From positions 1 through 64,000 of the forward strand of contig NZ_PYIX02000006.1 in the NCBI RefSeq assembly GCF_003024515.2: a DNA stretch of 64,000 bases, given 5' to 3'. The translations under genes were made by a program, and so were the position numbers. This DNA comes from Acinetobacter sichuanensis (GTDB taxonomy: Bacteria > Pseudomonadota > Gammaproteobacteria > Pseudomonadales > Moraxellaceae). The notes beneath the pieces are model-generated. The model was not told where the DNA came from. It made no database searches and saw only the letters and a program-made list of their open reading frames with translations. Shown one piece after another: positions 1 through 9,578 of this stretch (its first letter is position 1; every line of letters starts with the position of its first letter).

Positions 1-1
1 T

Positions 2-67
2 GAGCAAGTCAAAGTATACTTTAACGAAGCGCAAGACGCAGTGGCTAATCCCAAATTTAAACTTTAG
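2..67 (+). CDS. C-terminal end of an unidentified protein (cut by window edge)
   Basis: An open frame enters from the left edge and stops at TAG 65-67. It gives about 21 residues ending NPKFKL. The fragment is too short to assign a family. The codons look like normal host coding sequence. Confidence 0.5.
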   Translation, partial: EQVKVYFNEAQDAVANPKFKL

Positions 68-167
68 ATGTAAGACCCCGCCATGTAAATTTAGCTTTTG
101 CTTTTTTCAGCTATTTAATTTAAATCCAATGTGTAACATCAGTAATTAACATCATTTGAATATGAAA

Positions 168-605
168 CTAGTGCGTATCACGACTGACATAAATCGTTAT
201 TTTGTCAGGCGTGGTGACTTTGACAAAATTATTTTGTGCACTGGTTCCATATTCAATCATTTTTGCCTTATTTGGCAATAATGGTCGTTTATCAGCTTGA
301 TGTTGATAAGCGTCTGTTTCTTTTTTCTGTTGTTCATGATCACTGAGTACAACATAAGTTAAATGATCCTTTTTAATTTCATCAGCTTGTTTGCCTGCCA
401 ACTGATTGTTTTTTTGATTTTGCTGTTCAATTGACTCTTGCACATCCCTCTTCACAGCAGTAATTACAACGGGTGTTATTGTGCCAACATAATTTACATT
501 TTCAGATAAAAGATCATCCTTTATAGGGGAAATAGCAAATATTGTTGTAGAAAAACAACTAACGACTATCATCCAAAAAGCTTTTTGACATTTTTGACCA
601 TTCAT
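168..605 (-). CDS. Hypothetical exported protein
   Basis: The protein is about 145 aa, starting at the ATG at 605, which has AGGA six bases upstream. A frame with earlier starts exists but would put codons before the ribosome-binding site. The N-terminus has a basic start and a hydrophobic stretch (FWMIVVSCFSTTIFA) that fits a cleavable signal peptide. The mature part is polar and rich in Gln and Lys, with no recognised domain. A periplasmic or secreted role is inferred from the signal peptide only. Confidence 0.5.
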   Translation of the reverse strand: MNGQKCQKAFWMIVVSCFSTTIFAISPIKDDLLSENVNYVGTITPVVITAVKRDVQESIEQQNQKNNQLAGKQADEIKKDHLTYVVLSDHEQQKKETDAYQHQADKRPLLPNKAKMIEYGTSAQNNFVKVTTPDKITIYVSRDTH

Positions 606-1051
606 TTTCATTCCTGTCCCTAAATTTTTTATTATCTTATTCAAGTTAACAATTTTTGTTGCAAGCAACAACCTAAAAGCAAAAATTCCCGACAACCAAC
701 AGATGTTTTTTATTTTTTAATATTTATTTCAAACACTTAAAAAACAAATCCTGAGCTATCTTATATTCATACCTCTATGTACACCTTCTGCATTATTTTA
801 TATTTACTAACAGCTTAATTTTTAAATGAATATTCAAGTATATTTTCAATATATTAAAAGTATATAAACATTCTTTTTTGTCGGTTATTGTTATCTAGGT
901 CTATAAAATATTTCGGATAAGATCAAACTTCTCTTGAAAAATAATGACAAAATTATCATTTTTATTTCATATTTAGACACATTTAACAATTGATAAGTTT
1001 TGAGTTTGATTTTAAAGTAGTCCTTGATTTTTAAATCAATCTGGGGAAATC
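606..1051. other. AT-rich intergenic region
   Basis: This gap separates a minus-strand gene from a plus-strand gene. It must carry both promoters, but no well-spaced -35/-10 pair, hairpin or repeat stands out from the strongly AT-rich background. Confidence 0.5.
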
Positions 1052-1294
1052 ATGCGTTTTAAAATTATTGATGTTTATCGTCATCACAATACACAACACT
1101 ATATTGCAAAGTGTCTAAAAGAAAACTCACCTCAATTTATTACATTAGCAACTGACCGTACTTTATGCAAAGAACTTGATATTATTGATGTTGACTTACA
1201 AACAGGAAAAGCCACTTGGGCAACAGGAGAAAAAATTTCACTTCAAATATTAAATCAATTTGACTATTTAGAAAAAGTTTATGAATTAAGCTAG
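1052..1294 (+). CDS. Small hypothetical protein (80 aa)
   Basis: An 80-aa protein starts at ATG with a GGGG-type ribosome-binding site (ctggggaaatc) just upstream. It has alternating hydrophobic and polar residues and no signal peptide or membrane segment, so it is probably cytoplasmic. It stands alone between a divergent exported protein and a convergent HD protein. No family was recognised. Confidence 0.6.
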   Translation: MRFKIIDVYRHHNTQHYIAKCLKENSPQFITLATDRTLCKELDIIDVDLQTGKATWATGEKISLQILNQFDYLEKVYELS

Positions 1295-1446
1295 AGGCTT
1301 TAAATTCAAACTTTATAATTCAACTCACCATAACACAACTTAAAAATAATAAATCAACAAATATCAATGAGGCAAAAAATAATATTAACTGAATTTAGAG
1401 TTGATTTAATATTCTTATGAATGAGAACTCAATTCTATCTTCAAAA

Positions 1447-2079
1447 TCATAGACCAATATCATTTTTTATACTATTCATCAGATTATTTTTTGCAGATAA
1501 CTCTAATTTTTCTTGAAAATATGCCGTCTGATATAAGGGCGTCATATGATAAAAATGCGTTAATACTTCCTTTCGTTTCATTTGATATTGTTGTGTTTCA
1601 ACCCAATCATACTCTTTTTGGATTTGTTGTTCATATTCGGCAAAACGTTGTGTTGAACTTCCCAAAATTGCCAAATCAATATCCAATAAATATTTTAAAT
1701 CATGCTCTTTTGTAGGTAGATGCTTTTTGGTTGCAATAATCCACCTTGCAACTTTTTCAAGTTCAGTTTTCTTTAAAATGCCCACACAATGTTTTTGCAT
1801 TAATTTAGCACTTTGTTCTTCATTATCTGATGCTTGTGGATCATAAATAATATCATGAAACCAAATTGCTAACTCAACCGCGACTGGATCTTCAAGTTGA
1901 TGCTTGATTTCATTAAATAATTCTAAGCATTCTATAATATGTTGGTGCGTATGATAATAATTACCAACATAGAAGTGAAAAAGAATCGAAAATAATGATT
2001 CTGATTGCATAGATCTTAAATTTATAGAATCAGAAAACTGTGCCCAATACTGTTGAAATTTATCATAATAATTTAGCAT
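1447..2079 (-). CDS. HD-domain metal-dependent phosphohydrolase-like protein
   Basis: This 210-aa protein carries an HD signature: a His in HTHQHI near residue 45, WFHDIIYD near residue 75 (the metal-binding His-Asp pair), and a later Asp in the LLDIDLAIL helix. Small stand-alone HD proteins of this type are usually annotated as predicted metal-dependent phosphohydrolases, and their substrate is unknown. The ATG at 2079 is preferred over 2088 because AGAGGA directly abuts the first ATG and sits nine bases before the second. It is followed at close range by yaaA on the same strand. Confidence 0.7.
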   Translation of the reverse strand: MLNYYDKFQQYWAQFSDSINLRSMQSESLFSILFHFYVGNYYHTHQHIIECLELFNEIKHQLEDPVAVELAIWFHDIIYDPQASDNEEQSAKLMQKHCVGILKKTELEKVARWIIATKKHLPTKEHDLKYLLDIDLAILGSSTQRFAEYEQQIQKEYDWVETQQYQMKRKEVLTHFYHMTPLYQTAYFQEKLELSAKNNLMNSIKNDIGL

Positions 2080-2117
2080 TAGACACATTCCTCTTATAAC
2101 ATCAGACAGACTATTAA

Positions 2118-2897
2118 TTAAGCCGCCTGTTCATCTCTTTTAAAGACAAGCTCTCCTGCTAAACTACTTTCAGCATCAAAATAATAACCATCTACATTAA
2201 ATCCTTTTAAATCTTCAATCTTTTCAATTTTATTTTGAATAATATATCGAGCCATTAAACCACGGGCTTTTTTAGCGTAAAAACTAATCACTTTATATTG
2301 ACCATTTTTTTGATCCAGAAAAACAGGTTTAATAATTTCTGCATTAATCTGACTTTCTTTAACCGATTTATAATATTCGTCAGAAGCTAAATTAACTAAA
2401 ATTTTTGAGCCTGCTTGCTCTAAATCTTGCTGAATTAAACTTGTAATCTTATTTCCCCAGAATGTATATAAATTCTGACCTACTGGATTTTTTAGCTTTG
2501 TTCCCATTTCTAAACGATAAGGCATCATTAAATCTAAAGGACGCAATAAACCATATAGACCTGACAACATACGTAATTTTTCTTGTGAATATTCAATATC
2601 TTCTACAGATAAATTATAAGCATCTAAACCTGTATAAACATCTCCTTTAAATGCAAAAATAGCTTGTCGAGCATTTGCAAAGTTAAAGTCTGGTGTCCAA
2701 TCACGGAAACGCTCTACATTTAGTGTTGCAATTTTCTCGCTTACACTCATTAAGCTCGCAACTTCAGAGGCAGATAACTCACGACAAACTTGGATCAATT
2801 CTTCTGAATGATTTAACACTCTTGGCATTGTATACTGATCTATAGGTAAATCTGTTTCATAATCCAATGTTTTTGCAGGAGAAATTAAAAAAAGCAT
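2118..2897 (-). CDS. yaaA: Peroxide stress protein YaaA (DUF328/UPF0246)
   Basis: The 259-aa protein starts [14 protein letters not shown], the hallmark N-terminus of the YaaA family, and contains the conserved [20 protein letters not shown] block. In E. coli YaaA lowers intracellular free iron and limits oxidative DNA damage under H2O2 stress. Length and motifs match the family throughout. It lies immediately upstream of the HD-domain gene on the same strand, so the two may be co-transcribed. Confidence 0.92.
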   Translation of the reverse strand: MLFLISPAKTLDYETDLPIDQYTMPRVLNHSEELIQVCRELSASEVASLMSVSEKIATLNVERFRDWTPDFNFANARQAIFAFKGDVYTGLDAYNLSVEDIEYSQEKLRMLSGLYGLLRPLDLMMPYRLEMGTKLKNPVGQNLYTFWGNKITSLIQQDLEQAGSKILVNLASDEYYKSVKESQINAEIIKPVFLDQKNGQYKVISFYAKKARGLMARYIIQNKIEKIEDLKGFNVDGYYFDAESSLAGELVFKRDEQAA

Positions 2898-3016
2898 ATC
2901 TATTCCGCATTAATAATTCATCACAGCAATATAACAGTTACACTGCTTTTTTGCGAATCATGTTTTTCCTCTACAATAATCGTTAAAATAAATCATTTAA
3001 ATAATATTCACGTTTT

Positions 3017-3649
3017 ATGTCTGATACTATACACATACAAGGTCTGGTAGGTAACATCGAAATTTTAGTCGATTATCCAGAGAATGAAGCTAAAGCTTTT
3101 GCTGTAGTATGCCATCCTCATCCACTACAAGGGGGTACGCCCCAACATAAAGTCCCAACCTTATTAACAAAAATTTTCACTCAAAATGATTGTATTGTTT
3201 ATCGTCCTTATTTTCGTGGTTTAGGTCAAACTGCTGGCTTACATGATGATGGTTTTGGTGAAACAGATGATATCTTAACGCTTATTTCTCATCTGCAAAC
3301 ATTACACCCTCAACTCCCTTTTTATGCGGCTGGTTTTAGTTTTGGTGCACATGTTTTGGCTAAGTGTTTTGTTCAGCTTGATGAAAAAAATAAACCTAAA
3401 CAAATGATTTTATGTGGTTTACCAACAGCAAAAGTACGTGGTATCCGAGAGTATCAAACACCTTTTCTACAAGGAGATTTATTATTTATTCATGGAGAAA
3501 ATGATGAAATTACACAGCTTTCTGATGTATTAAATTGGGCTAGACCGCAAAAACATCTCATCACTGTATTACCTGGCGCAAATCATTTTTTTACAGGCTA
3601 TTTAAAACAATTACATCATGCGATTGAGCGGTTTTTATCTATAAAATAG
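3017..3649 (+). CDS. Alpha/beta hydrolase (short, esterase-like)
   Basis: This 210-aa alpha/beta hydrolase has an HPHPLQGGT segment (oxyanion region, about residue 34), the nucleophile elbow GFSFGAH (Ser about residue 110), an acid residue in HGENDEIT and the catalytic His in GANHFF near the C-terminus. The layout matches the small dienelactone-hydrolase-like family common in proteobacteria. The substrate cannot be told from sequence. It is monocistronic. No clear Shine-Dalgarno precedes the ATG. Confidence 0.82.
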   Translation: MSDTIHIQGLVGNIEILVDYPENEAKAFAVVCHPHPLQGGTPQHKVPTLLTKIFTQNDCIVYRPYFRGLGQTAGLHDDGFGETDDILTLISHLQTLHPQLPFYAAGFSFGAHVLAKCFVQLDEKNKPKQMILCGLPTAKVRGIREYQTPFLQGDLLFIHGENDEITQLSDVLNWARPQKHLITVLPGANHFFTGYLKQLHHAIERFLSIK

Positions 3650-3855
3650 TTTTTTATTCATATTCCTAGTATTGTTTTATGTTTGAATAACAACAAATTT
3701 GAGCATAAAACAACTTTCAAAATCATAATAAATATTCTATTGTTCAGTCATAAAATTGAACATTGATTTAATTTATCTCTATCAATTTAAAAATATTAAG
3801 CTTTATAGAATCTATTTTTCTCACAGATTTTTACACAAATAAATGGATATTTTTT

Positions 3856-5097
3856 ATGATGCAATTACAACAAGGTCAGAAATTACAACTACAACAGTTA
3901 AACATTCAACAAGAGTTTAGTATTGATATTCAAATTCAAGCTTCATTTGCAATAGATCTCTCTTGTTTTGGTTTAGATGCTCACCAAAAGCTCAATGACG
4001 AAGCATTTATGGTTTTTTATAATCAGCCCACTACACCTGATGGTGCTGTAAATTGGCAAGCGCAACCCCAACAAAATTTTAAGTTTAAACTGAATTTAGT
4101 GAATTTAACTCAAATTCAACGTTTTAGTATTTGTGCTGCTATTGATGACCCACAGGCAACTATGCAACAGATCCAAGGCGGTACTATTACAATCAAAAAT
4201 CCTCAAGGTCAAGCTGTTGCAAACTTTGTACTTGAACCGCAGCGCTTTAACCAAGAAAAAGCCATTATGTTAATAGACATTTACTTTAAAGATGTTTGGC
4301 GTTTAGGTGTTGTTGCACAAGGTTTTAATGGTGGCTTGGCTGCTTTAGTTGAACACTTTGGTGGTGAAGTTGCAAAAGATGAAGTTGCTCAGCCCACTTC
4401 TTCAACACCTCAGCTTCCAGTCTCAACACCACCCAATAATACAAAAAGCACTCTAAATTTGAATAAGATTCAACTTGATAAAACAGGTCAATCACATCGC
4501 ATTAATCTCAACAAAAACAGTCACGAATATCTGAAAATTGAAGCAATTTGGGTGGATAATGGTGATGGTCGTAGTGATAATGATGACTTAGATTTACGTG
4601 TTGGCTTTATGCTACAACAAAATAATAAAATGGAATATGTCTGGTGCCCATCACAACAAGGTGCTATCGAGAGCTATCCATACATCCATCATCAAGGTGA
4701 TATTACAGGAGCATCAAGTGCCCAACCTGGCAAAGAGACTGTTTTAGTACATCCTGATATTGCAAAAAAACTGGGTGGAAAAGTTGCCTTAGTTTTTTCG
4801 GTTTATTCTGCTGTGAGTAATGGCGTTGTTTCTATTGCTTCATTACAACCCAAAATGCGTATGCAATACGCTGATCAACTCGTTGAGTGTGTTTTTAATG
4901 CCAATGTTTCAGCAAAAGCAAAAAGTCGTTTTGTTTATACTTATGTGATCGGTATTGCTATTATTGATGAACAAGGAATCACTTTACAACATTCAGGTAT
5001 GACCAGCGGACGTTTTAGTGAAGATACGCCACGAATTATTTGGAAAAAAGACGATACTGTTGAGATTAAAGTAGATGGTCAACCTATGTTTAAATAA
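3856..5097 (+). CDS. TerA-like tellurium-resistance/stress family protein
   Basis: The 413-aa protein has an N-terminal TerD-type beta-sandwich (residues about 1-175, with LSCFGLD, a Ca-binding-like region and an RLGVVAQGFNGGL end). A Pro/Thr/Ser-rich linker follows, then a C-terminal domain with the acidic DNGDGRSDNDDLDLRVGF segment typical of TerA proteins. In characterised ter operons these proteins act with TerBCD/Z in tellurite, phage and stress resistance. No other ter gene is present here, so it is an orphan and its role is uncertain. The start may be the first or second of two adjacent ATG codons. Confidence 0.75.
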   Translation: MMQLQQGQKLQLQQLNIQQEFSIDIQIQASFAIDLSCFGLDAHQKLNDEAFMVFYNQPTTPDGAVNWQAQPQQNFKFKLNLVNLTQIQRFSICAAIDDPQATMQQIQGGTITIKNPQGQAVANFVLEPQRFNQEKAIMLIDIYFKDVWRLGVVAQGFNGGLAALVEHFGGEVAKDEVAQPTSSTPQLPVSTPPNNTKSTLNLNKIQLDKTGQSHRINLNKNSHEYLKIEAIWVDNGDGRSDNDDLDLRVGFMLQQNNKMEYVWCPSQQGAIESYPYIHHQGDITGASSAQPGKETVLVHPDIAKKLGGKVALVFSVYSAVSNGVVSIASLQPKMRMQYADQLVECVFNANVSAKAKSRFVYTYVIGIAIIDEQGITLQHSGMTSGRFSEDTPRIIWKKDDTVEIKVDGQPMFK

Positions 5098-5112
5098 GTC
5101 AGTTAAATGATA

Positions 5113-5141
5113 AAATTGCCCTAAATTCACAAGGGCAATTT
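5113..5141. terminator. Bidirectional terminator between convergent genes
   Basis: A perfect 10-bp stem (AAATTGCCCT with AGGGCAATTT) around a nine-base loop lies between the convergent TerA-like and hemerythrin-like genes. A/T tracts on both sides allow it to work in both directions. Confidence 0.8.
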
Positions 5142-5145
5142 ACAT

Positions 5146-5691
5146 CTAAGTGAAAGAAAGTGGATGATATAAAGTATATAAATGCTGCTCTTCATCTGTA
5201 ATTCTTTGCACTAAGGCAGCACCAATACTTTCATATTCTTGCAAAAAATCATCAGCAGTCACTGGGTTTAATGATGATTGAGCTGTCCATTTTTTTAAAA
5301 ATTTTACAACAACATGTGCGATTTGATTCATATCTTTACGATAAGTTTTAATCGTTTGTAATTGCACACTTTCTGGCTCTAAATTACTTTCTAGATAAGC
5401 ATAAAACTTTACATTCTCTTCTATTAAGTGCAATGAAAATTCTTCTTTAAAATACAGTAATTGCTCAACAACTTGTTGATATTTTTTACTTTCAAATAAA
5501 CTCTGAATTCCCACATAAATTTCAACCAGTTTTTTATGTTCACTTTTAAGTTGTGGAATCAATGCCATAGAATAAGTATGAGTGGCTTGTTCTAATGGTT
5601 GCTTTTCAATATTTTTAAGCGATATTTTTTTATCTTGTTTCCCCAAAAAACTAAACCATTGTTGCAATACTATGAGTATTTTTTTAAACAT
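5146..5691 (-). CDS. Hemerythrin-like HHE-domain protein
   Basis: The 181-aa, mostly helical protein has spaced His/Glu motifs (LKSEHKKLVE, LHLIEENVKFYAYLE, DEEQHLYTLY), as expected for a four-helix hemerythrin-like cation-binding domain. A basic, hydrophobic N-terminus of about 20 residues precedes the domain. Such proteins can bind a di-iron centre and O2 or act as regulators, but not every canonical ligand is obvious here, so metal binding is inferred. The start has AGGA close upstream. Confidence 0.65.
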   Translation of the reverse strand: MFKKILIVLQQWFSFLGKQDKKISLKNIEKQPLEQATHTYSMALIPQLKSEHKKLVEIYVGIQSLFESKKYQQVVEQLLYFKEEFSLHLIEENVKFYAYLESNLEPESVQLQTIKTYRKDMNQIAHVVVKFLKKWTAQSSLNPVTADDFLQEYESIGAALVQRITDEEQHLYTLYHPLSFT

Positions 5692-5875
5692 ATTAATCCT
5701 GAATAAACACCAAAAGTTATAACAAATTTTAAAACTTACTCGATATAACTTTATTTATTAATTAAGATTTGTACACACATTATCAATGTGTACTTAAAAA
5801 ATATGCAAAACAATATACATTAATTAAAAATATTGTGAATAACAATTTTAATATGACTACATTTTAACCAACAAA

Positions 5876-7477
5876 TTAATTGACTACATCGCCCCAATTC
5901 AAGCCAAACTTGGCTAAATACTTTTTCACTCGATCACTGTCATTGGTACTTTGTCTTTGCTCACGAGACACTGAAAATAAACGTCGCCCTGCATCAGCCA
6001 TGGACTTGGATTTACGACAAATTTCAATCACACCTTCAAGTTGAATCCGATCAAACTCATCAATTTGAGCAAGCTGTTCAGCCGTTAAAATATCCCTCAA
6101 AGATGAGGGCTGTATTGAATCTGCATGTTCTTTGATAGACCAAATTTTTTGTAAACGTTGAATTTCTGCTTCAACTTCTTTTAAACCAATGCGTGAGCCT
6201 TCCGCCAATGTTGCCATACGGGTTACACTTGCAGTTAAATCACGGAAATTTCCCTGCCACGTTGCTTCATAAGACTGTGCAAATTTTAAATATTTTTCCA
6301 AAGCATCACTATGAAAACGTAACTGAGACTGGTGTTGAGTGGCAAAACGTTGTAATTCAAACTCGATATTCGGTGCAATATCTTCCACTCGATCTTTTAA
6401 GCTCGGTAAAAAGAAAGTCCATGTATTTAAACGCGCCCACAAATCTTCCCGAAAACGCCCTGCCTGCACTTCTTCACGTAAATCTTTATTTGTTCCTGCA
6501 ATCAGTTGAAAATCTGCTGAAACTTCCTTATCACTCCCCACAGGGAAAAATGATTTATCTTCCAAAGCTTTGAGCAACATAGCTTGTTCATCAAGCCCAA
6601 GTTCACCAATTTCATCTAAAAATAAAATACCACCATCGGCACTTTTTAAATAACCTGTGCGGGCATTGGCTGCACCTGTAAATGAACCTTTGATATGTCC
6701 AAAGAGTGTCGACATTGCCCCATCACCACATAAAGTGGCACAGTTAACATCTATAAATCGTCCATCCAAGTGAAATTTTTCTTTTTTAAGTTGATAAATC
6801 TGTTTGGCTAAATGTGATTTTCCGACACCTGTTGCCCCCATAATTAAAATTGGTGCTTTGGAACGGGTCGCCACCAACTCTACTTCTTGAATCAATTGGT
6901 TAAAATCTTGGTTTTTAGTGGCGATATTGGCTTTAAGTTGTTGCCAATTTTCAGTTTTTTCATTTTCAAAGCGTTGGTTTAGCGCGGCATAACGTGACAA
7001 ATCCAAATCAATGATGCGATATTCGCCTTCAGGTTGTTGCTTACCTGTGGGCGAACTTTGGATCAATTTTGCAGGTAAATAATGTGCATCAACCAATAAA
7101 TACCAACAAATTTGAGCAACGTGCGTTCCTGTGGTGATATGTAGCAGATAATGATTATTTTCAGTATCAAAAGGATAGGATTTTACAAAGTCATACAAAG
7201 CCCCATACATATCGGAAAAATCCCACGGATCTCGGATATTGACCTGATGACCTGAAATATGGGTATTTGGGGAGATTTGTTGTGCATCTTGTTGTAAATG
7301 TTCAATTAAGCCTTTATTTCGTCGGTCATGCAATAAGACCAATTCATCAATCAATAAGTCTTCATGCATGAGTAAGCTCATGGTCGGACGCCAACGTTGC
7401 CAACGCTCTTCTTTTTTTCCCTGATCAAGTGTTGAACCCACAAAACCAATCACGACTGTTTTTTTAGATTTTTGCAT
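5876..7477 (-). CDS. rtcR: RtcR, sigma54-dependent activator of RNA-repair genes with CARF domain
   Basis: The 533-aa protein has an N-terminal CARF-type Rossmann domain (about 1-185; VVIGFVGSTLDQG start, ITTGTH motif at 114-119), then an AAA+ module. Visible motifs are Walker A GATGVGKS (214-221), the sigma54-contact loop as GSFTGA (264-269; usual form GAFTGA) and Walker B GGILFLDE (282-289). A C-terminal DNA-binding region follows. RtcR activates rtcBA, and in some bacteria rsr-Y RNA-rtcBA, from sigma54 promoters; published work links activation to damaged tRNA and the CARF domain. It is the third gene of a minus-strand group, 39 bp after the 96-aa gene. Sigma54 promoters at 10728 and 14240 are its likely targets. 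Confidence 0.95.
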   Translation of the reverse strand: MQKSKKTVVIGFVGSTLDQGKKEERWQRWRPTMSLLMHEDLLIDELVLLHDRRNKGLIEHLQQDAQQISPNTHISGHQVNIRDPWDFSDMYGALYDFVKSYPFDTENNHYLLHITTGTHVAQICWYLLVDAHYLPAKLIQSSPTGKQQPEGEYRIIDLDLSRYAALNQRFENEKTENWQQLKANIATKNQDFNQLIQEVELVATRSKAPILIMGATGVGKSHLAKQIYQLKKEKFHLDGRFIDVNCATLCGDGAMSTLFGHIKGSFTGAANARTGYLKSADGGILFLDEIGELGLDEQAMLLKALEDKSFFPVGSDKEVSADFQLIAGTNKDLREEVQAGRFREDLWARLNTWTFFLPSLKDRVEDIAPNIEFELQRFATQHQSQLRFHSDALEKYLKFAQSYEATWQGNFRDLTASVTRMATLAEGSRIGLKEVEAEIQRLQKIWSIKEHADSIQPSSLRDILTAEQLAQIDEFDRIQLEGVIEICRKSKSMADAGRRLFSVSREQRQSTNDSDRVKKYLAKFGLNWGDVVN

Positions 7478-7516
7478 TTTCTATAAAATTTTATAGTTTC
7501 AATCAAAAGACTATAA

Positions 7517-7807
7517 TTAACCTTGCGTTTTAAAGCTATCCATATATTTTGTATCTACGACATTTTCTAAAAAATTGATGATGTTTGCCCGATTCACCAC
7601 GTTTAAGATCACTATATTTTCGTCAAAAAAGTACTGTGAATGTGCAAGTGTATCTAAGATCTCTTGATTTAATCTCACCTGATCATAAAAGTTAAATCGG
7701 TAGGTCTTTTGATTGATGTATATCTCTATTTCCAAACAGCCTTTTGCTTCAATCAACCATTCTTCATCATCAAAATATGCCATAAAATTAATTTGATATC
7801 TCATCAT
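7517..7807 (-). CDS. Hypothetical 96-aa protein upstream of rtcR
   Basis: A small acidic protein of 96 aa is preceded by GGAG six bases before the ATG. It has alternating beta-like segments (CLEIEIYINQKTYRFNFYD) and an Asn/Val-rich C-terminal half, with no signal peptide or transmembrane segment. It lies 33 bp after the HEAT-like gene and 39 bp before rtcR on the same strand, so it is probably co-transcribed with both. No family was recognised. A link to RNA repair rests only on its position. Confidence 0.6.
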   Translation of the reverse strand: MMRYQINFMAYFDDEEWLIEAKGCLEIEIYINQKTYRFNFYDQVRLNQEILDTLAHSQYFFDENIVILNVVNRANIINFLENVVDTKYMDSFKTQG

Positions 7808-7840
7808 TCAATGCTCCATGATTTAGCAAGCTATTACTTT

Positions 7841-9376
7841 TTAGCTCTCTTCATCGATATTGTCTGCTTGATTTTCTTTATCTTTTTCAACACACCATTG
7901 CTGTACAGCCTGAATCTGTATGTTATCAAGTGCAAATTCCTGAGCTAATAATTGAAAATATGGCGCTCTGTCCTCAGGACTTAAATATTCAAGTAACGCA
8001 TGTAAAACCACTTCCATGCTGTGCCATTGCTGCGGATTTGGTTGCCATTTTAAGCTTTTGCAAAGCTTGGCAAAAGTCTGAAAAATCCGTCCTTCAATCC
8101 AACATTCATCCTGAGATTTTTGGCTTAAATCCTCAATCCAATGCCAAAGCAAAGGCTGAAAATGCACTGCCAATGATGGATCAGCATCCGTATATACAAT
8201 TAGACTCATGATGCTGTCCTGATCATTTTCCTGAATCGCCTGCTTTAACAGTTGAATGACCTTGTCTGTGGCATATAAACCTTCCTTCCCCCAACTTGTT
8301 AATATTTCGATACTTGTGCCTTGTGGCGTTTCACCATCACAGCCATAGCCCTGCTCCAACACTGTGAGCAAATGTTGTTTAAACCATAAATCCCGAATAC
8401 CCAAAGCATTCAATGTCCGCATAGCCACCATGGGCAGATCCCATATTTCATCTTCATGTAAAAAAGACCGTACTTTATCCATGACCGTGTGCGGAATTTG
8501 AATCTGCTGACATTTTGCCAAAGCATGTAATGCAGCATCGATCAGTGTTTGCTTATTTTGTTGTACCGACTGCATAAACTGCTGCAAAATAAACTGTTGT
8601 AATATTTCACTTAAATCAGCTTTACGATCAGCCAAACACAGCAATAATTTTGCTTTTAATGGCAAGACATTGCTTTGCAGATAGCGTTGTGGAATTTGTT
8701 GTAATAATTCAGGAAATTGATCATAAAAATACTGAATAAAATGAGTCGGGCGTTGCCCATCATGGGCAAAGTCTAATGCCTGCTGTGCAAATAAATCATA
8801 AAATATTTCAATATCTTGTGCTTTTAGTGCTGTGACAGGAATATTCAACACCAATGGAAAAAACTCAAAAGGATAGGCTTGGAAAGCTTTCCAAAGTAAG
8901 GGAATATCATCAGCCGCCAAAGGTGTAAAAGCCTGTAGCCAATAGTTCAGATAGAGCAATTCCTGTTGAGTGCTTAGCTCAGGTTGTGCATCATTTTGTT
9001 GTAAAAGGTCATCCAAATCCTGCCAATGTTCGGACAGATTTTCTGATGTAATCTCGATTTCCTTTAAATGTTGTTGATAAAATTGCTCGACAACGTGCAG
9101 TTGTTTTTGCATTTGCTGATCCATTTTTTTCTGAATTTCTGGATAATTTTGCAAATAAAAATTTAAAAAATCTGAAAAATAACAACGCTGATGATGGATT
9201 GATTTTAATAATTGCTGCCATGTCTCAAGTTCAAAATAATGGATGTGACCCACTACAAGCATTTGGATTTCATTCATTTTCTGCTCATTTAAATAAGCAT
9301 GTTCAGCCAATACATCTGAGAGTAACTGCTGTGCATGTTGAATATGCTGCGTTTGGATCGGCTTGAGTTGTTGCAT
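7841..9376 (-). CDS. Uncharacterised alpha-helical (HEAT-like) protein in rtcR operon
   Basis: The 511-aa protein is almost entirely predicted helix. Glutamine-rich helices fill about the first 120 residues, followed by successive helix pairs such as IPLLWKAFQAYPFEFFPLVL and WDLPMVAMRTLNALGIRDLW, which resemble HEAT/ARM scaffold repeats. No catalytic motif, signal peptide or membrane segment is visible. AAGGTAGG precedes the ATG. It is first in a run with the 96-aa gene and rtcR. A scaffold or adaptor function is inferred from fold appearance and needs structural confirmation. Confidence 0.6.
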   Translation of the reverse strand: MQQLKPIQTQHIQHAQQLLSDVLAEHAYLNEQKMNEIQMLVVGHIHYFELETWQQLLKSIHHQRCYFSDFLNFYLQNYPEIQKKMDQQMQKQLHVVEQFYQQHLKEIEITSENLSEHWQDLDDLLQQNDAQPELSTQQELLYLNYWLQAFTPLAADDIPLLWKAFQAYPFEFFPLVLNIPVTALKAQDIEIFYDLFAQQALDFAHDGQRPTHFIQYFYDQFPELLQQIPQRYLQSNVLPLKAKLLLCLADRKADLSEILQQFILQQFMQSVQQNKQTLIDAALHALAKCQQIQIPHTVMDKVRSFLHEDEIWDLPMVAMRTLNALGIRDLWFKQHLLTVLEQGYGCDGETPQGTSIEILTSWGKEGLYATDKVIQLLKQAIQENDQDSIMSLIVYTDADPSLAVHFQPLLWHWIEDLSQKSQDECWIEGRIFQTFAKLCKSLKWQPNPQQWHSMEVVLHALLEYLSPEDRAPYFQLLAQEFALDNIQIQAVQQWCVEKDKENQADNIDEES

Positions 9377-9578
9377 ATGACCTACCTTATTTTTATTGAT
9401 CTGAATTTTTATTTTGCACTCAAATTAACACTCCATGATCTGCAATGCTATACTTAGATGGCAAAACCGCCCTCCTCCTTACACCATCAGCGTCTGACTC
9501 GACCTTTTTTTGATGGAATCACTTTGGTTTTCGCTTAAAACAATCAAATTTTTAAAATAGTTTCAGGTTTTATTTCCC

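Noticed and set aside
3856-5097. A tellurite-resistance operon
   Set aside because: Only one Ter-type gene is present; the neighbours are unrelated.
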